From Nocardioides lijunqiniae (lineage in GTDB: Bacteria > Actinomycetota > Actinomycetes > Propionibacteriales > Nocardioidaceae), in NCBI RefSeq assembly GCF_015024225.1, contig NZ_JACJGM010000015.1, positions 62,001-126,000 of the forward strand: a DNA stretch of 64,000 nucleotides, written 5' to 3'. The notes beneath the pieces were generated by a model. It saw nothing but the letters and a program-made list of their open reading frames with translations, ran no database searches and was not told the DNA's origin. Numbering within the stretch: position 1 is the first letter of the stretch; each line of letters begins with the position of its first letter. Shown in pieces: positions 53,001 through 61,049 of the stretch. The translations under genes were made by a program, and so were the position numbers.

Positions 53001-53284
53001 TCGAGCGCACCCGCGCGGCGTTCCTGGCCCGCGTCGACCTCGCGCTCGCCGAGGTCCGCGAGGCCGTCGCCAGCGACCACGCCCCCGGCGCGGAGGCGGC
53101 CGCCCACCAGCTCAAGGGCAGCGCCCTCAACCTCGGCCTGCTCCAGGTGGGCGCCGCCGCCGGCGCGGTGGAGACCTACGCCGGCACCGGCTCGGTGGAG
53201 GGGATCGGGCCGCTCCTCGACGCGCTCGCCGCGTCCGTCGTCACCGGCGTCGCCGCGCTCGCGGACGCCGAGCCGCCGGCCTGA
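50090..53284 (+). CDS. Hybrid sensor histidine kinase (PAS-PAS-GAF-like-HisKA-HATPase-REC-REC-HPt)
   Basis: A 1064-residue cytoplasmic phosphorelay protein with no membrane helix. In order: PAS (about 5-125), PAS (about 135-265), a GAF-like region (about 275-410), HisKA with ATMSHEIRTPMNGVIG (His433), HATPase (N-box LTNLGSNAVKFT, DTGIGI, GGTGLGLAISQRL), a first receiver (Asp727 in VLLDLTLD), a second receiver (Asp863 in VVLMDCRMPLLDG, then KPV) and an HPt domain with AAAHQLKGSALNLG (His1006). GGGAGGG precedes the start; a GTG at 50087 is equally possible. Output partner not in the window. Confidence 0.93.
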   Translation: MVTTQDLLHSMAAQSPDGLWVVDAQGVTLFANPRMAEIVGRPGDDLASLTLLDVVDEEGREQLAEHLRQMREGHPGEQNLDSLVVRADGSRVWTLVSWAPLRSPEGATLGWLHRISEYAERKSLLDTLQDREHQLAAAQSLAHLGSWEWDIGPDTIWWSDELHRIYGLRPGEFEATYDAFLGHIHDDDRPEVEAAIAAAFAGPDSPDSFGWEARITRADGGERWVRGLGVVERGDDGAPVRMRGTAQDITDLVRAGSQAAEATRRLHLLRQMAEAANQSSSLGDALGHAADALDGTSGWDPLCVLVRADPDGPLVTLPLPLAPGSWLPGPDLELAERSWRSGVMEMMPLPGHEETHTLVAVPVVGGPEVACVIELVADEVPPDETSRELIQQVVDQLSRVAERERSAADLAAARDSAMEASRLKSEFLATMSHEIRTPMNGVIGLNDLLLRTDLDERQRRLAEGLRGAGLTLLSLINDILDLSKIESGKLELEAADIDIRSVFEQTAAVLAGPAHEKGLELVVACHPDVPVRVNGDSVRLGQILTNLGSNAVKFTDSGEVAIRASVAERTEEDLLLRVEVSDTGIGISESDRVGLFDAFTQADLSTTRQHGGTGLGLAISQRLAVALGGEIGFDSTPGRGSTFWFTARMGLAAPGQPARGELAGATYPLRGRRVLVVDDNDTSRSVLLEQLGSWHLTCVPAATAEEALAAVQRAAAEHAPFDAVLLDLTLDATDGLALAARIRAAVPFAPPLLLLTRDQAVSSGRTRASGIAATLTKPVRFSELYDALLLVVVGEAPRPSPTRAPSVAPLGVRALVVEDNAVNQMVATGLLEALGCKVDVVGNGVEAVERLRADHDYDVVLMDCRMPLLDGYDATRAIRATEQERRVPIIAMTASALEGERERCLEAGMDDFLTKPVDPSQLARALVRWVPAARTSGPADAAPEERPGDVVLDPARVAMLGSLVKDGVSFFERTRAAFLARVDLALAEVREAVASDHAPGAEAAAHQLKGSALNLGLLQVGAAAGAVETYAGTGSVEGIGPLLDALAASVVTGVAALADAEPPA

Positions 53285-53500
53285 GCCGTCCGGACGCCGG
53301 TCCGGCGAGGGCCGGACGACGGGCTGGACGACGGGCTGGGCGACGCGACCAACGGCCGGGCGCTTTCTTGACCGGGCGCACGAGAATCGGCCGCGCGCGC
53401 AGCCGTTAGGGTGACGAATGTGGGCTGCGCCACCCCTGCGGCCCCACCTCCACCAGGACCGCCCACCCGCGCGGCCGCGACACCAGAACGGACGCAACCC

Positions 53501-54589
53501 ATGTCTGAACGCACCCCGGTCGACGTCTTCGACCTCGGCGCCGAGCACGAGCAGGTCGTCTTCGCCAACGACCCGGCCACCGGCCTCAAGGCCATCGTCG
53601 CCATCCACTCCACCGCCCTGGGCCCCGCCCTGGGCGGCACCCGCTTCTACCCCTACGCCTCCACAGCCGACGCGGTGCGCGACGTGCTCGACCTCTCGCG
53701 GGGGATGTCCTACAAGGCGGCGCTCGCCGGACTGGACCTCGGGGGCGGCAAGGCCGTCATCATCGGCGACCCCGCCACGCTGAAGACCGAGGCGCTGCTG
53801 CGGGCCTACGGGCGCTTCGTGCAGTCGCTCAACGGTCGCTACTACACCGCCTGCGACGTCGGCACGTACTCGCCCGACATGGACGACATCGCCCGCGAGT
53901 GCTCGTTCGTCACGGGCCGCACCACCGCCCACGGCGGCGCGGGCGACAGCTCGGTGCTCACGGCGTACGGCGTGTTCCAGGGCATGCGCGCGGCGGCGAC
54001 GGTCGCGTGGGGCACCGACTCGCTCCACGGCCGCACCGTCGGCATCGCCGGCGTCGGCAAGGTCGGGCGCCACCTGGCCCGACACCTCGTCGAGGACGGC
54101 GCCGACGTCGTCGTGACCGACGTGCACGAGCCGTCGGTCGCCCGGCTGGTCGAGGAGCTGCCCGGCGTCCGCGTCGCCGCCACGACCGAGGAGCTGGTCG
54201 CGGGCGCGCTCGACGTCTACGCGCCCTGCGCGATGGGCGGTGCCCTCACCGACGAGGTCGTCGACGTGCTGTCGGCGCGGATCGTCTGCGGCGCGGCCAA
54301 CAACCAGCTCGCGCACCCGGGCGTCGAGAAGGCGCTGGAGGACCGCGGGATCCTCTACGCGCCCGACTACTGCGTCAACGCCGGCGGCCTGATCCAGGTG
54401 GCCGACGAGCTCGAGGGCTTCTCGTTCGACCGCGCGCACCAGCGCGCCACCGGCATCTTCGAGACGACGCGCACGGTCTTCGAGCTGGCCGCCGCGGACG
54501 GCGTACCGCCCGCGACCGCCGCCGACCGCCTCGCCGAGCGCCGCATGCGTGACGTCGGCCGCCTGCGCGGCGTGTGGCTCCCGCGCTGA
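53501..54589 (+). CDS. vdh: Valine dehydrogenase (Leu/Val/Phe dehydrogenase family)
   Basis: NAD-dependent amino acid dehydrogenase of 362 residues that begins branched-chain amino acid catabolism. It is very like Streptomyces Vdh: [41 protein letters not shown] with the catalytic Lys, [40 protein letters not shown] for NAD binding, and [17 protein letters not shown] start. TAGGGT near 53407 is a likely -10 box, giving a leader of about 80 bases. Strong hairpins follow the stop. Confidence 0.92.
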   Translation: MSERTPVDVFDLGAEHEQVVFANDPATGLKAIVAIHSTALGPALGGTRFYPYASTADAVRDVLDLSRGMSYKAALAGLDLGGGKAVIIGDPATLKTEALLRAYGRFVQSLNGRYYTACDVGTYSPDMDDIARECSFVTGRTTAHGGAGDSSVLTAYGVFQGMRAAATVAWGTDSLHGRTVGIAGVGKVGRHLARHLVEDGADVVVTDVHEPSVARLVEELPGVRVAATTEELVAGALDVYAPCAMGGALTDEVVDVLSARIVCGAANNQLAHPGVEKALEDRGILYAPDYCVNAGGLIQVADELEGFSFDRAHQRATGIFETTRTVFELAAADGVPPATAADRLAERRMRDVGRLRGVWLPR

Positions 54590-54618
54590 CCTGAGGTCAC
54601 GCGTCACACCGGGGTCGA

Positions 54619-54687
54619 GAAACTCATGCTTCCCGTACGAAGCTTCGTGCGGGAAGCGTGAGTTTCACCGGGTACCCGGTGAAACTC
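54619..54687 (+). terminator. Nested palindromes after vdh
   Basis: Two overlapping hairpins. The first (54619-54666) has 24-bp arms around CGAAGCTTCG with two differences that are both G-U in plus-strand RNA. The second (54660-54687) is a perfect 28-bp palindrome centred on GGGTACCC. They share the GAGTTTC arm, so only one can fold at a time. They lie between convergent vdh and the DUF3073 gene and probably end transcription; the G-U bias favours a role in plus-strand RNA. Confidence 0.75.
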
Positions 54688-54726
54688 CCGCGCCCGGGCG
54701 AACCCGGCAGCGCGACGAGGGGTGCG

Positions 54727-54912
54727 TCAGTCGCGCGACGGCTCGATGACGTCGGCCCACTTCTCGAGGACCTCCGGATCGACCGGCTCGTCCTTGACGC
54801 CGCTGTCACTGTGCAGCTCACTGGCGAGCGCCCCGAAGTCCGTCTCGTGAGTGCGGTACTTCAGGTCGCGTGCGACCTTCGTCTGCTTGGCTTTAGCTCG
54901 GCCGCGCCCCAT
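54727..54912 (-). CDS. DUF3073 domain-containing protein
   Basis: A 61-residue, highly charged protein with the family start MGRGRAKAKQTKVARDLKYRT and an acidic C-terminal half. DUF3073 is a small conserved actinobacterial family of unknown function. ATG start. TAGCGT about 75 bases upstream is a possible -10 box, leaving a 5' leader. The 164 bases up to purM contain no other gene. Confidence 0.9.
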   Translation of the reverse strand: MGRGRAKAKQTKVARDLKYRTHETDFGALASELHSDSGVKDEPVDPEVLEKWADVIEPSRD

Positions 54913-55076
54913 AGGGTCAGCCCCCTCGCAAGTCGGCCGGGGCAACCATGGCTCCCGGGCTGTCTCAAAGATTTCTCGTGGGGCCAACGCTACCTGCTGC
55001 CTGGCTGTTCCCGCACGCCCGGGTGCCATGTCCGCCCGGATTTCGCCCTGCCGAGCGCTCAGCGGGGCCTGGAGGC

Positions 55077-56174
55077 TCACCAACCGGGGTGCTGGCCCTC
55101 CAGCACGACCCGTCCCGACTGCTCGGGATCGACGCTCACCTCGCCCGCGACCCAGGCCCGGATGCCGAAGCCCGCGAGCACCTCGATCGCCCGGTCCATC
55201 TCGCCCGGGGCGGTGATCGCGACCATGCCGACGCCGCAGTTGAGCGTGGCCTCGAGGTCGGGCTGGGAGACCTTGCCGACGCCGCGCACCAGGTCGAAGA
55301 CCGGCTGAGGGGTCCAGGTGCCGCGCTCGAGGGTCGCCATCAGCTCGACGGGCATCACCCGCGCGAGGTTGGCGGCGAGGCCGCCGCCCGTGACGTGCGA
55401 CATCGCGTGCACCTCGACCCGGTCCGCCAGCGCCAGGCACGCCTTGGCGTAGATGCGCGTCGGGGTGAGCAGCTCCTCGCCGAGCGTGCGACCGAGCTCG
55501 GGGACGTCCTTGTCGAGCGCCCAGCCGGCGGTCGTCAGCAGGACGTGGCGCACCAGGGAGTAGCCGTTGGAGTGCAGGCCGCTGGCCTCCATCGCGATCA
55601 CCGCGTCACCGGGGCGCACGCGGCCGGGGCCGAGCAGCCGGTCGGCCTCGACGACGCCGGTCGTGGCGCCGGCGACGTCGTACTCGTCGGGGGCCAGCAG
55701 GCCGGGGTGCTCGGCGGTCTCGCCGCCCACGAGCGCGCACCCGGCCTCGACGCACGCCTCGGCGATGCCCTTGACGATGGCGGCGATCCGCTCGGGCACG
55801 ACGCGGCCGCAGGCGATGTAGTCGGTCATGAACAGCGGCTCGGCGCCGCAGACGACCAGGTCGTCGACGACCATGCCGACGAGGTCGTAGCCGATCGTGT
55901 CGTGGACGTCCATGGCCTGGGCGATCGCGACCTTGGTGCCGACGCCGTCCGTCGACGTCGCGAGCAGCGGCCGCTCGTAGGCCTTGAGGGCGGAGGCGTC
56001 GAAGAGGCCGGCGAACCCGCCGAGCCCGCCGATCATCTCGGGACGACGCGCCTTCTCGACCCAGCCCTTCATCAGCTCGATCGCGGTGTCGGCGGCCTCG
56101 ATGTCGACGCCGGCCTCCGCGTAGGCGCTGCGAGAGGAGGAGGGGGCGGCGGGAGTCTCGCTCACGTCGGGCAT
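55077..56174 (-). CDS. purM: Phosphoribosylformylglycinamidine cyclo-ligase (AIR synthetase)
   Basis: Purine biosynthesis enzyme of 365 residues. Start SRSAYAEAGVDIEAADTAIELMK, LATSTDGVGTKVAIAQ, the ATP-binding loop GYDLVGMVVDDLVVCGAEPLF, CALVGGETAEHPG, and GLHSNGYSLVR are all standard. It follows purF after 4 bases on the same strand, so the two are cotranscribed. Confidence 0.96.
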   Translation of the reverse strand: MPDVSETPAAPSSSRSAYAEAGVDIEAADTAIELMKGWVEKARRPEMIGGLGGFAGLFDASALKAYERPLLATSTDGVGTKVAIAQAMDVHDTIGYDLVGMVVDDLVVCGAEPLFMTDYIACGRVVPERIAAIVKGIAEACVEAGCALVGGETAEHPGLLAPDEYDVAGATTGVVEADRLLGPGRVRPGDAVIAMEASGLHSNGYSLVRHVLLTTAGWALDKDVPELGRTLGEELLTPTRIYAKACLALADRVEVHAMSHVTGGGLAANLARVMPVELMATLERGTWTPQPVFDLVRGVGKVSQPDLEATLNCGVGMVAITAPGEMDRAIEVLAGFGIRAWVAGEVSVDPEQSGRVVLEGQHPGW

Positions 56175-56178
56175 CCGA

Positions 56179-57729
56179 TCAGGGGTTGTTGAGGACGGGG
56201 AGCGCCTTGCCCAACGTCGGGGAGCTCAGGCTGGACTCGAGCAGGTGCTTGCCGAGCAGGCTCGCGTCCGGGAGCTCGATGGGGTACTCGCCGGTGAAGC
56301 AGGCGGTGCAGAGCCGGGTCTTCTCCTGCTTGGTCGAGGCGATCATGCCGTCGAGGGAGATGTAGCCGAGGCTGTCGGCGCCCACGCTGGCGGCGATCTC
56401 CTCGGGGGTCAGCCCGTTGGCGATCAGCTCGGCGCGGGTGGCGAAGTCGATGCCGTAGAAGCACGGCCACTTCACCGGCGGGCTCGAGATCCGCACGTGC
56501 ACCTCGAGGGCGCCGGCCTCGCGCAGCATCCGCACCTGGGCGCGCTGGGTGTTGCCGCGCACGATGGAGTCGTCCACGACGACGATCCGCTTGCCGCGGA
56601 TCATGTGCTCGAGGGCGTTGAGCTTGAGGCGGATGCCGAGCTGGCGCAGGGTCTGGCTGGGCTGGATGAACGTCCGGCCGACGTAGGCGTTCTTGACGAA
56701 GCCCTGGCCGAACGGGATGCCGCTCTCCTCGGCGTAGCCGGCGGCGGCGGGCGTGCCCGACTCCGGCACCGGGATCACCAGGTCGGCCTCGACGGGGTAC
56801 TGGCGGGCCAGCTCGCGGCCCATCTCGACGCGCGACTCGTGGACGCTGCGCCCGGCGATCGTCGCGTCGGGGCGGGCGAGGTAGACGTACTCGAAGACGC
56901 AGCCCTTGGGCTCGGGCGCGGCGAAGGTGTGCGAGCGCAGGCCCTGGTCGTCGATGACCAGCATCTCGCCCGGCTCGACCTCGCGGACGACGCTGGCACC
57001 GATCGTGGCCAGCGCGGCGTCCTCGGAGGCGACGACCCAGCCGCGGTCCAGGCGGCCGAGCACCAGCGGCCGGATGCCCTGGGGGTCGCGGGCGGCATAG
57101 AGGGTGTTCTCGTTCATCCAGACGAACGAGAACGCGCCCTTCAGCAGGGGCAGGACCTCGAGCGCGCGCTGCTCGAGCGAGGTGTCGGGGTGGTGGGCGA
57201 GCAGCGCCGTCACCAGCCCGGTGTCGTTGGTGGAGGACTCCACGTTGCGCGCGTGCAGGTCGAGCTCGCCGGGGTCCGCCGGGAGGTCCTCGACGAGCTG
57301 GGCGAGCTCGGCGGTGTTGATCAGGTTGCCGTTGTGGCCCAGCGCGATGGAGCCGTCGGCCGTGGGCCGGAACGTCGGCTGCGCGTTCTGCCAGGTGCTC
57401 GCCCCGGTGGTGGAGTAGCGCGAGTGGCCGATCGCGAGGTGACCCTTGAGCGAGTCGAGCGTCGTCTCGTCGAAGACCTGCGAGACCAGCCCCATGTCCT
57501 TGTAGACGAGGATCTGGCGGCCGTTGCTCACCGCGATCCCGGCGGACTCCTGACCGCGGTGCTGGAGGGCGTAGAGGCCGAAGTAGGTCAGCTTCGCGAC
57601 GTCCTCGCCCGGGGCCCAGACCCCGAAGACCCCGCAGGCGTCCTGGGGTCCCTGGTCCTGCGGGTCGAGCGCCGCGGTGAGCCGGCCGTCTCCGCCGAGG
57701 CGCTGGCCACGACTGCTGAGGTAGGGCAC
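56179..57729 (-). CDS. purF: Amidophosphoribosyltransferase
   Basis: First committed enzyme of purine synthesis (516 residues). A 31-residue propeptide ends before the catalytic Cys32 (QDACGVFGVWAPG). Glutaminase motifs include LGHNGNLIN and HSRYSTTG; the PRPP-binding site is RIVVVDDSIVRGNTQRAQV. Cysteines near the end (CFYGIDFATR, LCTACFTGEYP) fit the iron-sulfur form. GTG start with a good TAGAAT (57736-57741) 6 bases upstream, a leaderless layout. First gene of purF-purM. Confidence 0.96.
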   Translation of the reverse strand: MPYLSSRGQRLGGDGRLTAALDPQDQGPQDACGVFGVWAPGEDVAKLTYFGLYALQHRGQESAGIAVSNGRQILVYKDMGLVSQVFDETTLDSLKGHLAIGHSRYSTTGASTWQNAQPTFRPTADGSIALGHNGNLINTAELAQLVEDLPADPGELDLHARNVESSTNDTGLVTALLAHHPDTSLEQRALEVLPLLKGAFSFVWMNENTLYAARDPQGIRPLVLGRLDRGWVVASEDAALATIGASVVREVEPGEMLVIDDQGLRSHTFAAPEPKGCVFEYVYLARPDATIAGRSVHESRVEMGRELARQYPVEADLVIPVPESGTPAAAGYAEESGIPFGQGFVKNAYVGRTFIQPSQTLRQLGIRLKLNALEHMIRGKRIVVVDDSIVRGNTQRAQVRMLREAGALEVHVRISSPPVKWPCFYGIDFATRAELIANGLTPEEIAASVGADSLGYISLDGMIASTKQEKTRLCTACFTGEYPIELPDASLLGKHLLESSLSSPTLGKALPVLNNP

Positions 57730-57824
57730 GAGGTGATTCTAGGAGATGCGGGCCCGAACCGCGGCTTCGCCCGTAGCATGGCGGAGCCAGACGACGTATG
57801 GGGACGACGACGCGACGAGGTGAG

Positions 57825-59606
57825 ATGGCTTCCGAGCCTGGGCGCACGGGCGGCGACGCCGACCGGGACGGCTGGTCCGACCCCCTCTCCCGCGACGCGC
57901 TGCTCCTGATCGCCGAGGCGGTCCTGGAGATGGCGGGCTTCCGGATCGCCGCCATCTCGGTCGTGCGCGGCGAGGACTTCCACTCGTTCGCCATCGCCGG
58001 CAGCGAGGCGGCGCGCGAGGCCCTCTGGGACGCCGTCACGCCGGTGTCGGTGATCGAGGACGAGGTCGCGAAGGCCGACGACTGGGGGCGCTTCCAGTTC
58101 GTCCCCAGCGACCGCTCGGGAGCCGTGGGCGAGTGGGGCTGGGTCCCGGACATCGAGCCGGACGAGGACCCCGAGGCCTGGCACCCCCTGGACCTGCTCA
58201 TCGCCCCGCTGCGCGACGACGCCGGGCGGATCGTGGGCCTGCTGTCCATCGACCTGCCGACCAGCGGGCGCCGGCCCGACGCCGCCCAGCGCTCGCTGCT
58301 GGAGAAGTACGCCGCGCAGGCCGAGCGCGCGCTGCTGGTGGCGCTCGAGCGCCACGAGCTGTCCGAGCAGATCCGGCTCGCCACGACGGCGCGCAAGATC
58401 GTGCGCAGCCTGAGCGTCCAGCTCCCGATCGACGACCTGCTCGTCCAGGCCGGCTCGGCGCTCTCGGAGGGCTTCCGCGCCGGGGGCAGCTGGGTCCAGA
58501 CGTTCGCCGGCGACGTGGACGGGTCGGGCGTGCTCTACAGCGCCAGGGGCGCCGACATCGTGCTGCCCGAGGTGCTGGTCGAGGTCGCGGAGACCGCCGC
58601 CCGCCAGCTGTGGGCCGTGCAGCAGTGGGTCGTGATCGAGCGCGACCGCCGCGTGGAGGTGCTGACCGAGGAGCAGTCGCGCCAGATCCACGCCTTCATG
58701 GAGCGCATCGAGGCGGCCTCGCTCCTCTTCGTGCCGATCGGCGCGGGCTCCACGTGCGTGGGCAACCTGGTGCTGACCCGCGTGGAGGGCCAGGCTCCCT
58801 GGGGCCGGATCGAGGCCGAGGCCGCCCTCGACATCGGTCACGACCTGGGCCGCTCGATCCTCAACGCCCGCACCTTCGCCCGCGAGCACCGGCTGGTGCA
58901 GGAGCTCACCGCCCTCGACCAGTACAAGGGCCGCCTGATCGCGACCGTCGCCCACGAGCTCAAGAACCCGCTCACGGCGATCCTGGGACACCTCGAGATG
59001 CTCGAGGGATCCCCGGACCTGACGGGCCTGACCCGCAGCTCGCTGGCGGCCATCGAGCGCGGCTCGCTGCGGCTGCAGCGGGTGATCGACGACCTGCTGC
59101 TGCTCTCCAAGGTCGGCGACCCCGACACCGCGCTCATCGCGGCTCCGGTGGCGCTCCAGCCGGTCATCGAGGACCTCGCGGAGCTCAACACGGTCGCCGC
59201 CCGGCGCGCCGACGTGTCCCTCCGCCTGGAGATGCCCGAGGCCGAGGTGCTGGCGCTCGGCGACGCCGAGGAGCTCGACACCGCCCTGGGCAACGTGCTG
59301 AGCAACGCGGTGAAGTACGGCCGCCCGGGCACCGACGTCACCGTCCGGCTCGCCACGGAGCAGGACCAGGTCGTCGTCACGGTGCGCGACCACGGCATCG
59401 GGATCTCGCCCGAGGACCGCGCTCAGCTGTTCACCGAGTTCTTCCGCTCCTCCAACCCGGAGGCGGTCCGTCAGCCCGGCACCGGGCTCGGCCTGGCGAT
59501 CGTCCAGCGGATCGTCGAGCGGCACGGCGGCACCATCGCGGTCGACTCCGAGCTCGGCGTCGGCAGCACGTTCACGCTGCGGCTGCCGGCGGCCCTCAGC
59601 CGCTGA
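57825..59606 (+). CDS. GAF-domain sensor histidine kinase
   Basis: A 593-residue cytoplasmic kinase with no membrane helix. Two GAF-like regions (about 15-165 and 185-350), HisKA with IATVAHELKNPLTAILGHLEML (His377) and HATPase (LSNAVKYG, DHGIGIS, GTGLGLAIVQRI). The start is uncertain: ATG at 57825 follows GAGGTGAG, while ATG at 57798 would add nine residues. TAGCAT at 57775 is the probable -10 box. No response regulator is next to it. Its last 11 bases overlap the convergent FAD gene. Confidence 0.9.
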   Translation: MASEPGRTGGDADRDGWSDPLSRDALLLIAEAVLEMAGFRIAAISVVRGEDFHSFAIAGSEAAREALWDAVTPVSVIEDEVAKADDWGRFQFVPSDRSGAVGEWGWVPDIEPDEDPEAWHPLDLLIAPLRDDAGRIVGLLSIDLPTSGRRPDAAQRSLLEKYAAQAERALLVALERHELSEQIRLATTARKIVRSLSVQLPIDDLLVQAGSALSEGFRAGGSWVQTFAGDVDGSGVLYSARGADIVLPEVLVEVAETAARQLWAVQQWVVIERDRRVEVLTEEQSRQIHAFMERIEAASLLFVPIGAGSTCVGNLVLTRVEGQAPWGRIEAEAALDIGHDLGRSILNARTFAREHRLVQELTALDQYKGRLIATVAHELKNPLTAILGHLEMLEGSPDLTGLTRSSLAAIERGSLRLQRVIDDLLLLSKVGDPDTALIAAPVALQPVIEDLAELNTVAARRADVSLRLEMPEAEVLALGDAEELDTALGNVLSNAVKYGRPGTDVTVRLATEQDQVVVTVRDHGIGISPEDRAQLFTEFFRSSNPEAVRQPGTGLGLAIVQRIVERHGGTIAVDSELGVGSTFTLRLPAALSR

Positions 59607-60996
59607 CGCGGCCCGCGAGCTGAGCCCGCGCCACCGCGGCGGCCTGGGCCCGGATCTCGGGGATCGCGGTCGACTCCCAGAGCACGCCCTTGCGCGGGGG
59701 CCCGACGGCGTACATCCCGGGCACCGGGTGGCCCTCGGCGTCCAGCAGCCCGCCGTCGGCCGTGGTGGCGAGCCCGAGCCGGAGCGCGTCGGGCGCGGCC
59801 AGGCCGCGCTCGCGCAGGGCGAGCAGGAGCGGGTCGCCGCTGCGGGTGATATCGGGTGAGGGACCGGTGCAGTTGACCAGGGCGTCGGCCGGGACGGGAG
59901 CGCCGACCTGGCCGATGTGGACCTCGCAGCGCCGGCCGCGGTCGACGACGCGCGCGATGCCGCCGGAGAGGACCACGAGCCGGCCCTCGGCCTGGTAGGC
60001 CTCGAGCCGGTCGGCCACCTCGGGGGCCATCCGGTGCCGGCGCACCTCCCAGTGGCGCGCGTGCGTGGCCAGGAAGCGCCGGCGCTCGTCCAGGCTCATG
60101 CCCTGCCAGATCGCCTGCGTCTGCGGCCGCAGGCCGTCCACGACCGCGCGCCAGTCGACGCCCTGCGCCTCGGCGGCCGCGACCTGCTCACCGAAGAACG
60201 CCGCCAGGCCGGCGGAGGTGACCGGCGCCTCGACCGTCGGGCTGACCCACGCCGTCGACTGCTGGCCGACGTGGGGGAACGGGAGCAGGCCGTGGCGGCT
60301 GGTCATCACGACCCGCCGCGAGGCGTGCTCCTCGAGGAAGGTGATCGCGGTGTCGATCGCGGTGAGCCCGGTGCCGACGACGACCGCCGTGGCGTCGCCG
60401 GGCAGCAGGTGGAGACCGGCGAGGTTCCAGGGGTTGGGCAGGTACCACGGTGCCGGCGGCAGCGTGTCGCCGTCGACGACGAGCGCGCGGGGCTCCTGGT
60501 TGCCGTAGGCCAGGACGACGGTGTCGGCGACCGAGAACGTGTCGGCGGAGCGCAGCTCGTAGCCGCCGCCCGGGATCGGGACGATGTCGTCGACGCGACC
60601 GGCACGGACGGTGAGCCGGTGATCGGCCACGCTGGCCAGGGTGTCCTGCAGGTAGGCGGCGTAGTCGCGGCGCGGCAGGAAGCCCTGCGGATCCACGTCA
60701 CGGCCGGTGCGCGCCGCCCACTCCAGCAGGTCCGAGGGCACGTCGGCCCAGGCGCTCATGTGTCGCGCGCGGACGTTGAGCAGGTGGCGAGGGTCCGAGG
60801 TCCCGTAGGCGATGCCCCGGCCCACGATGCCCGTGGACTCGTGGATCGTGACGGCCAGCCCCTCGCCGCCCGGCGAGCTCAGGAGGTTGACCGCGGTCAG
60901 GACGCCGCTGGCGCCGCCGCCGACGATCGCGACCCGGGTCGCGGGCGCGGTGGTCGGCGTGGGTGCGGGGGGACTTGACGGGTACAGGGTAGCCAC
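59596..60996 (-). CDS. FAD/NAD(P)-binding protein (FAD_NAD_binding_9 family)
   Basis: Flavoprotein-like oxidoreductase of 466 residues. The FAD loop is RVAIVGGGASGVLTAVNLLSS, then RHLLNVRARHMSAW typical of this family, VVVGTGLTAIDTAITFLEEH, and VNCTGPSPDITRSGDPLL. Reaction unknown; relatives are often annotated as hydroxyacylglutathione- or adenylyl-sulfate-linked without proof. GTG at 60996 was chosen because TAGACT lies 6 bases upstream; a TTG at 61002 would fall within the promoter spacer. Confidence 0.83.
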   Translation of the reverse strand: MATLYPSSPPAPTPTTAPATRVAIVGGGASGVLTAVNLLSSPGGEGLAVTIHESTGIVGRGIAYGTSDPRHLLNVRARHMSAWADVPSDLLEWAARTGRDVDPQGFLPRRDYAAYLQDTLASVADHRLTVRAGRVDDIVPIPGGGYELRSADTFSVADTVVLAYGNQEPRALVVDGDTLPPAPWYLPNPWNLAGLHLLPGDATAVVVGTGLTAIDTAITFLEEHASRRVVMTSRHGLLPFPHVGQQSTAWVSPTVEAPVTSAGLAAFFGEQVAAAEAQGVDWRAVVDGLRPQTQAIWQGMSLDERRRFLATHARHWEVRRHRMAPEVADRLEAYQAEGRLVVLSGGIARVVDRGRRCEVHIGQVGAPVPADALVNCTGPSPDITRSGDPLLLALRERGLAAPDALRLGLATTADGGLLDAEGHPVPGMYAVGPPRKGVLWESTAIPEIRAQAAAVARAQLAGRVSG

Positions 60997-61049
60997 CCCC
61001 AAAGTCTAGTGCCTCTATCGAGATGATGCGAAAGAGACTCGCGGACCGG

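Noticed and set aside
49706..54607. Very long minus-strand open frames (over 1600 codons) across the kinase and vdh region
   Set aside because: They are antisense to well-supported genes; the translation is low-complexity Arg/Gly/Ala/Val typical of shadow frames in GC-rich DNA.
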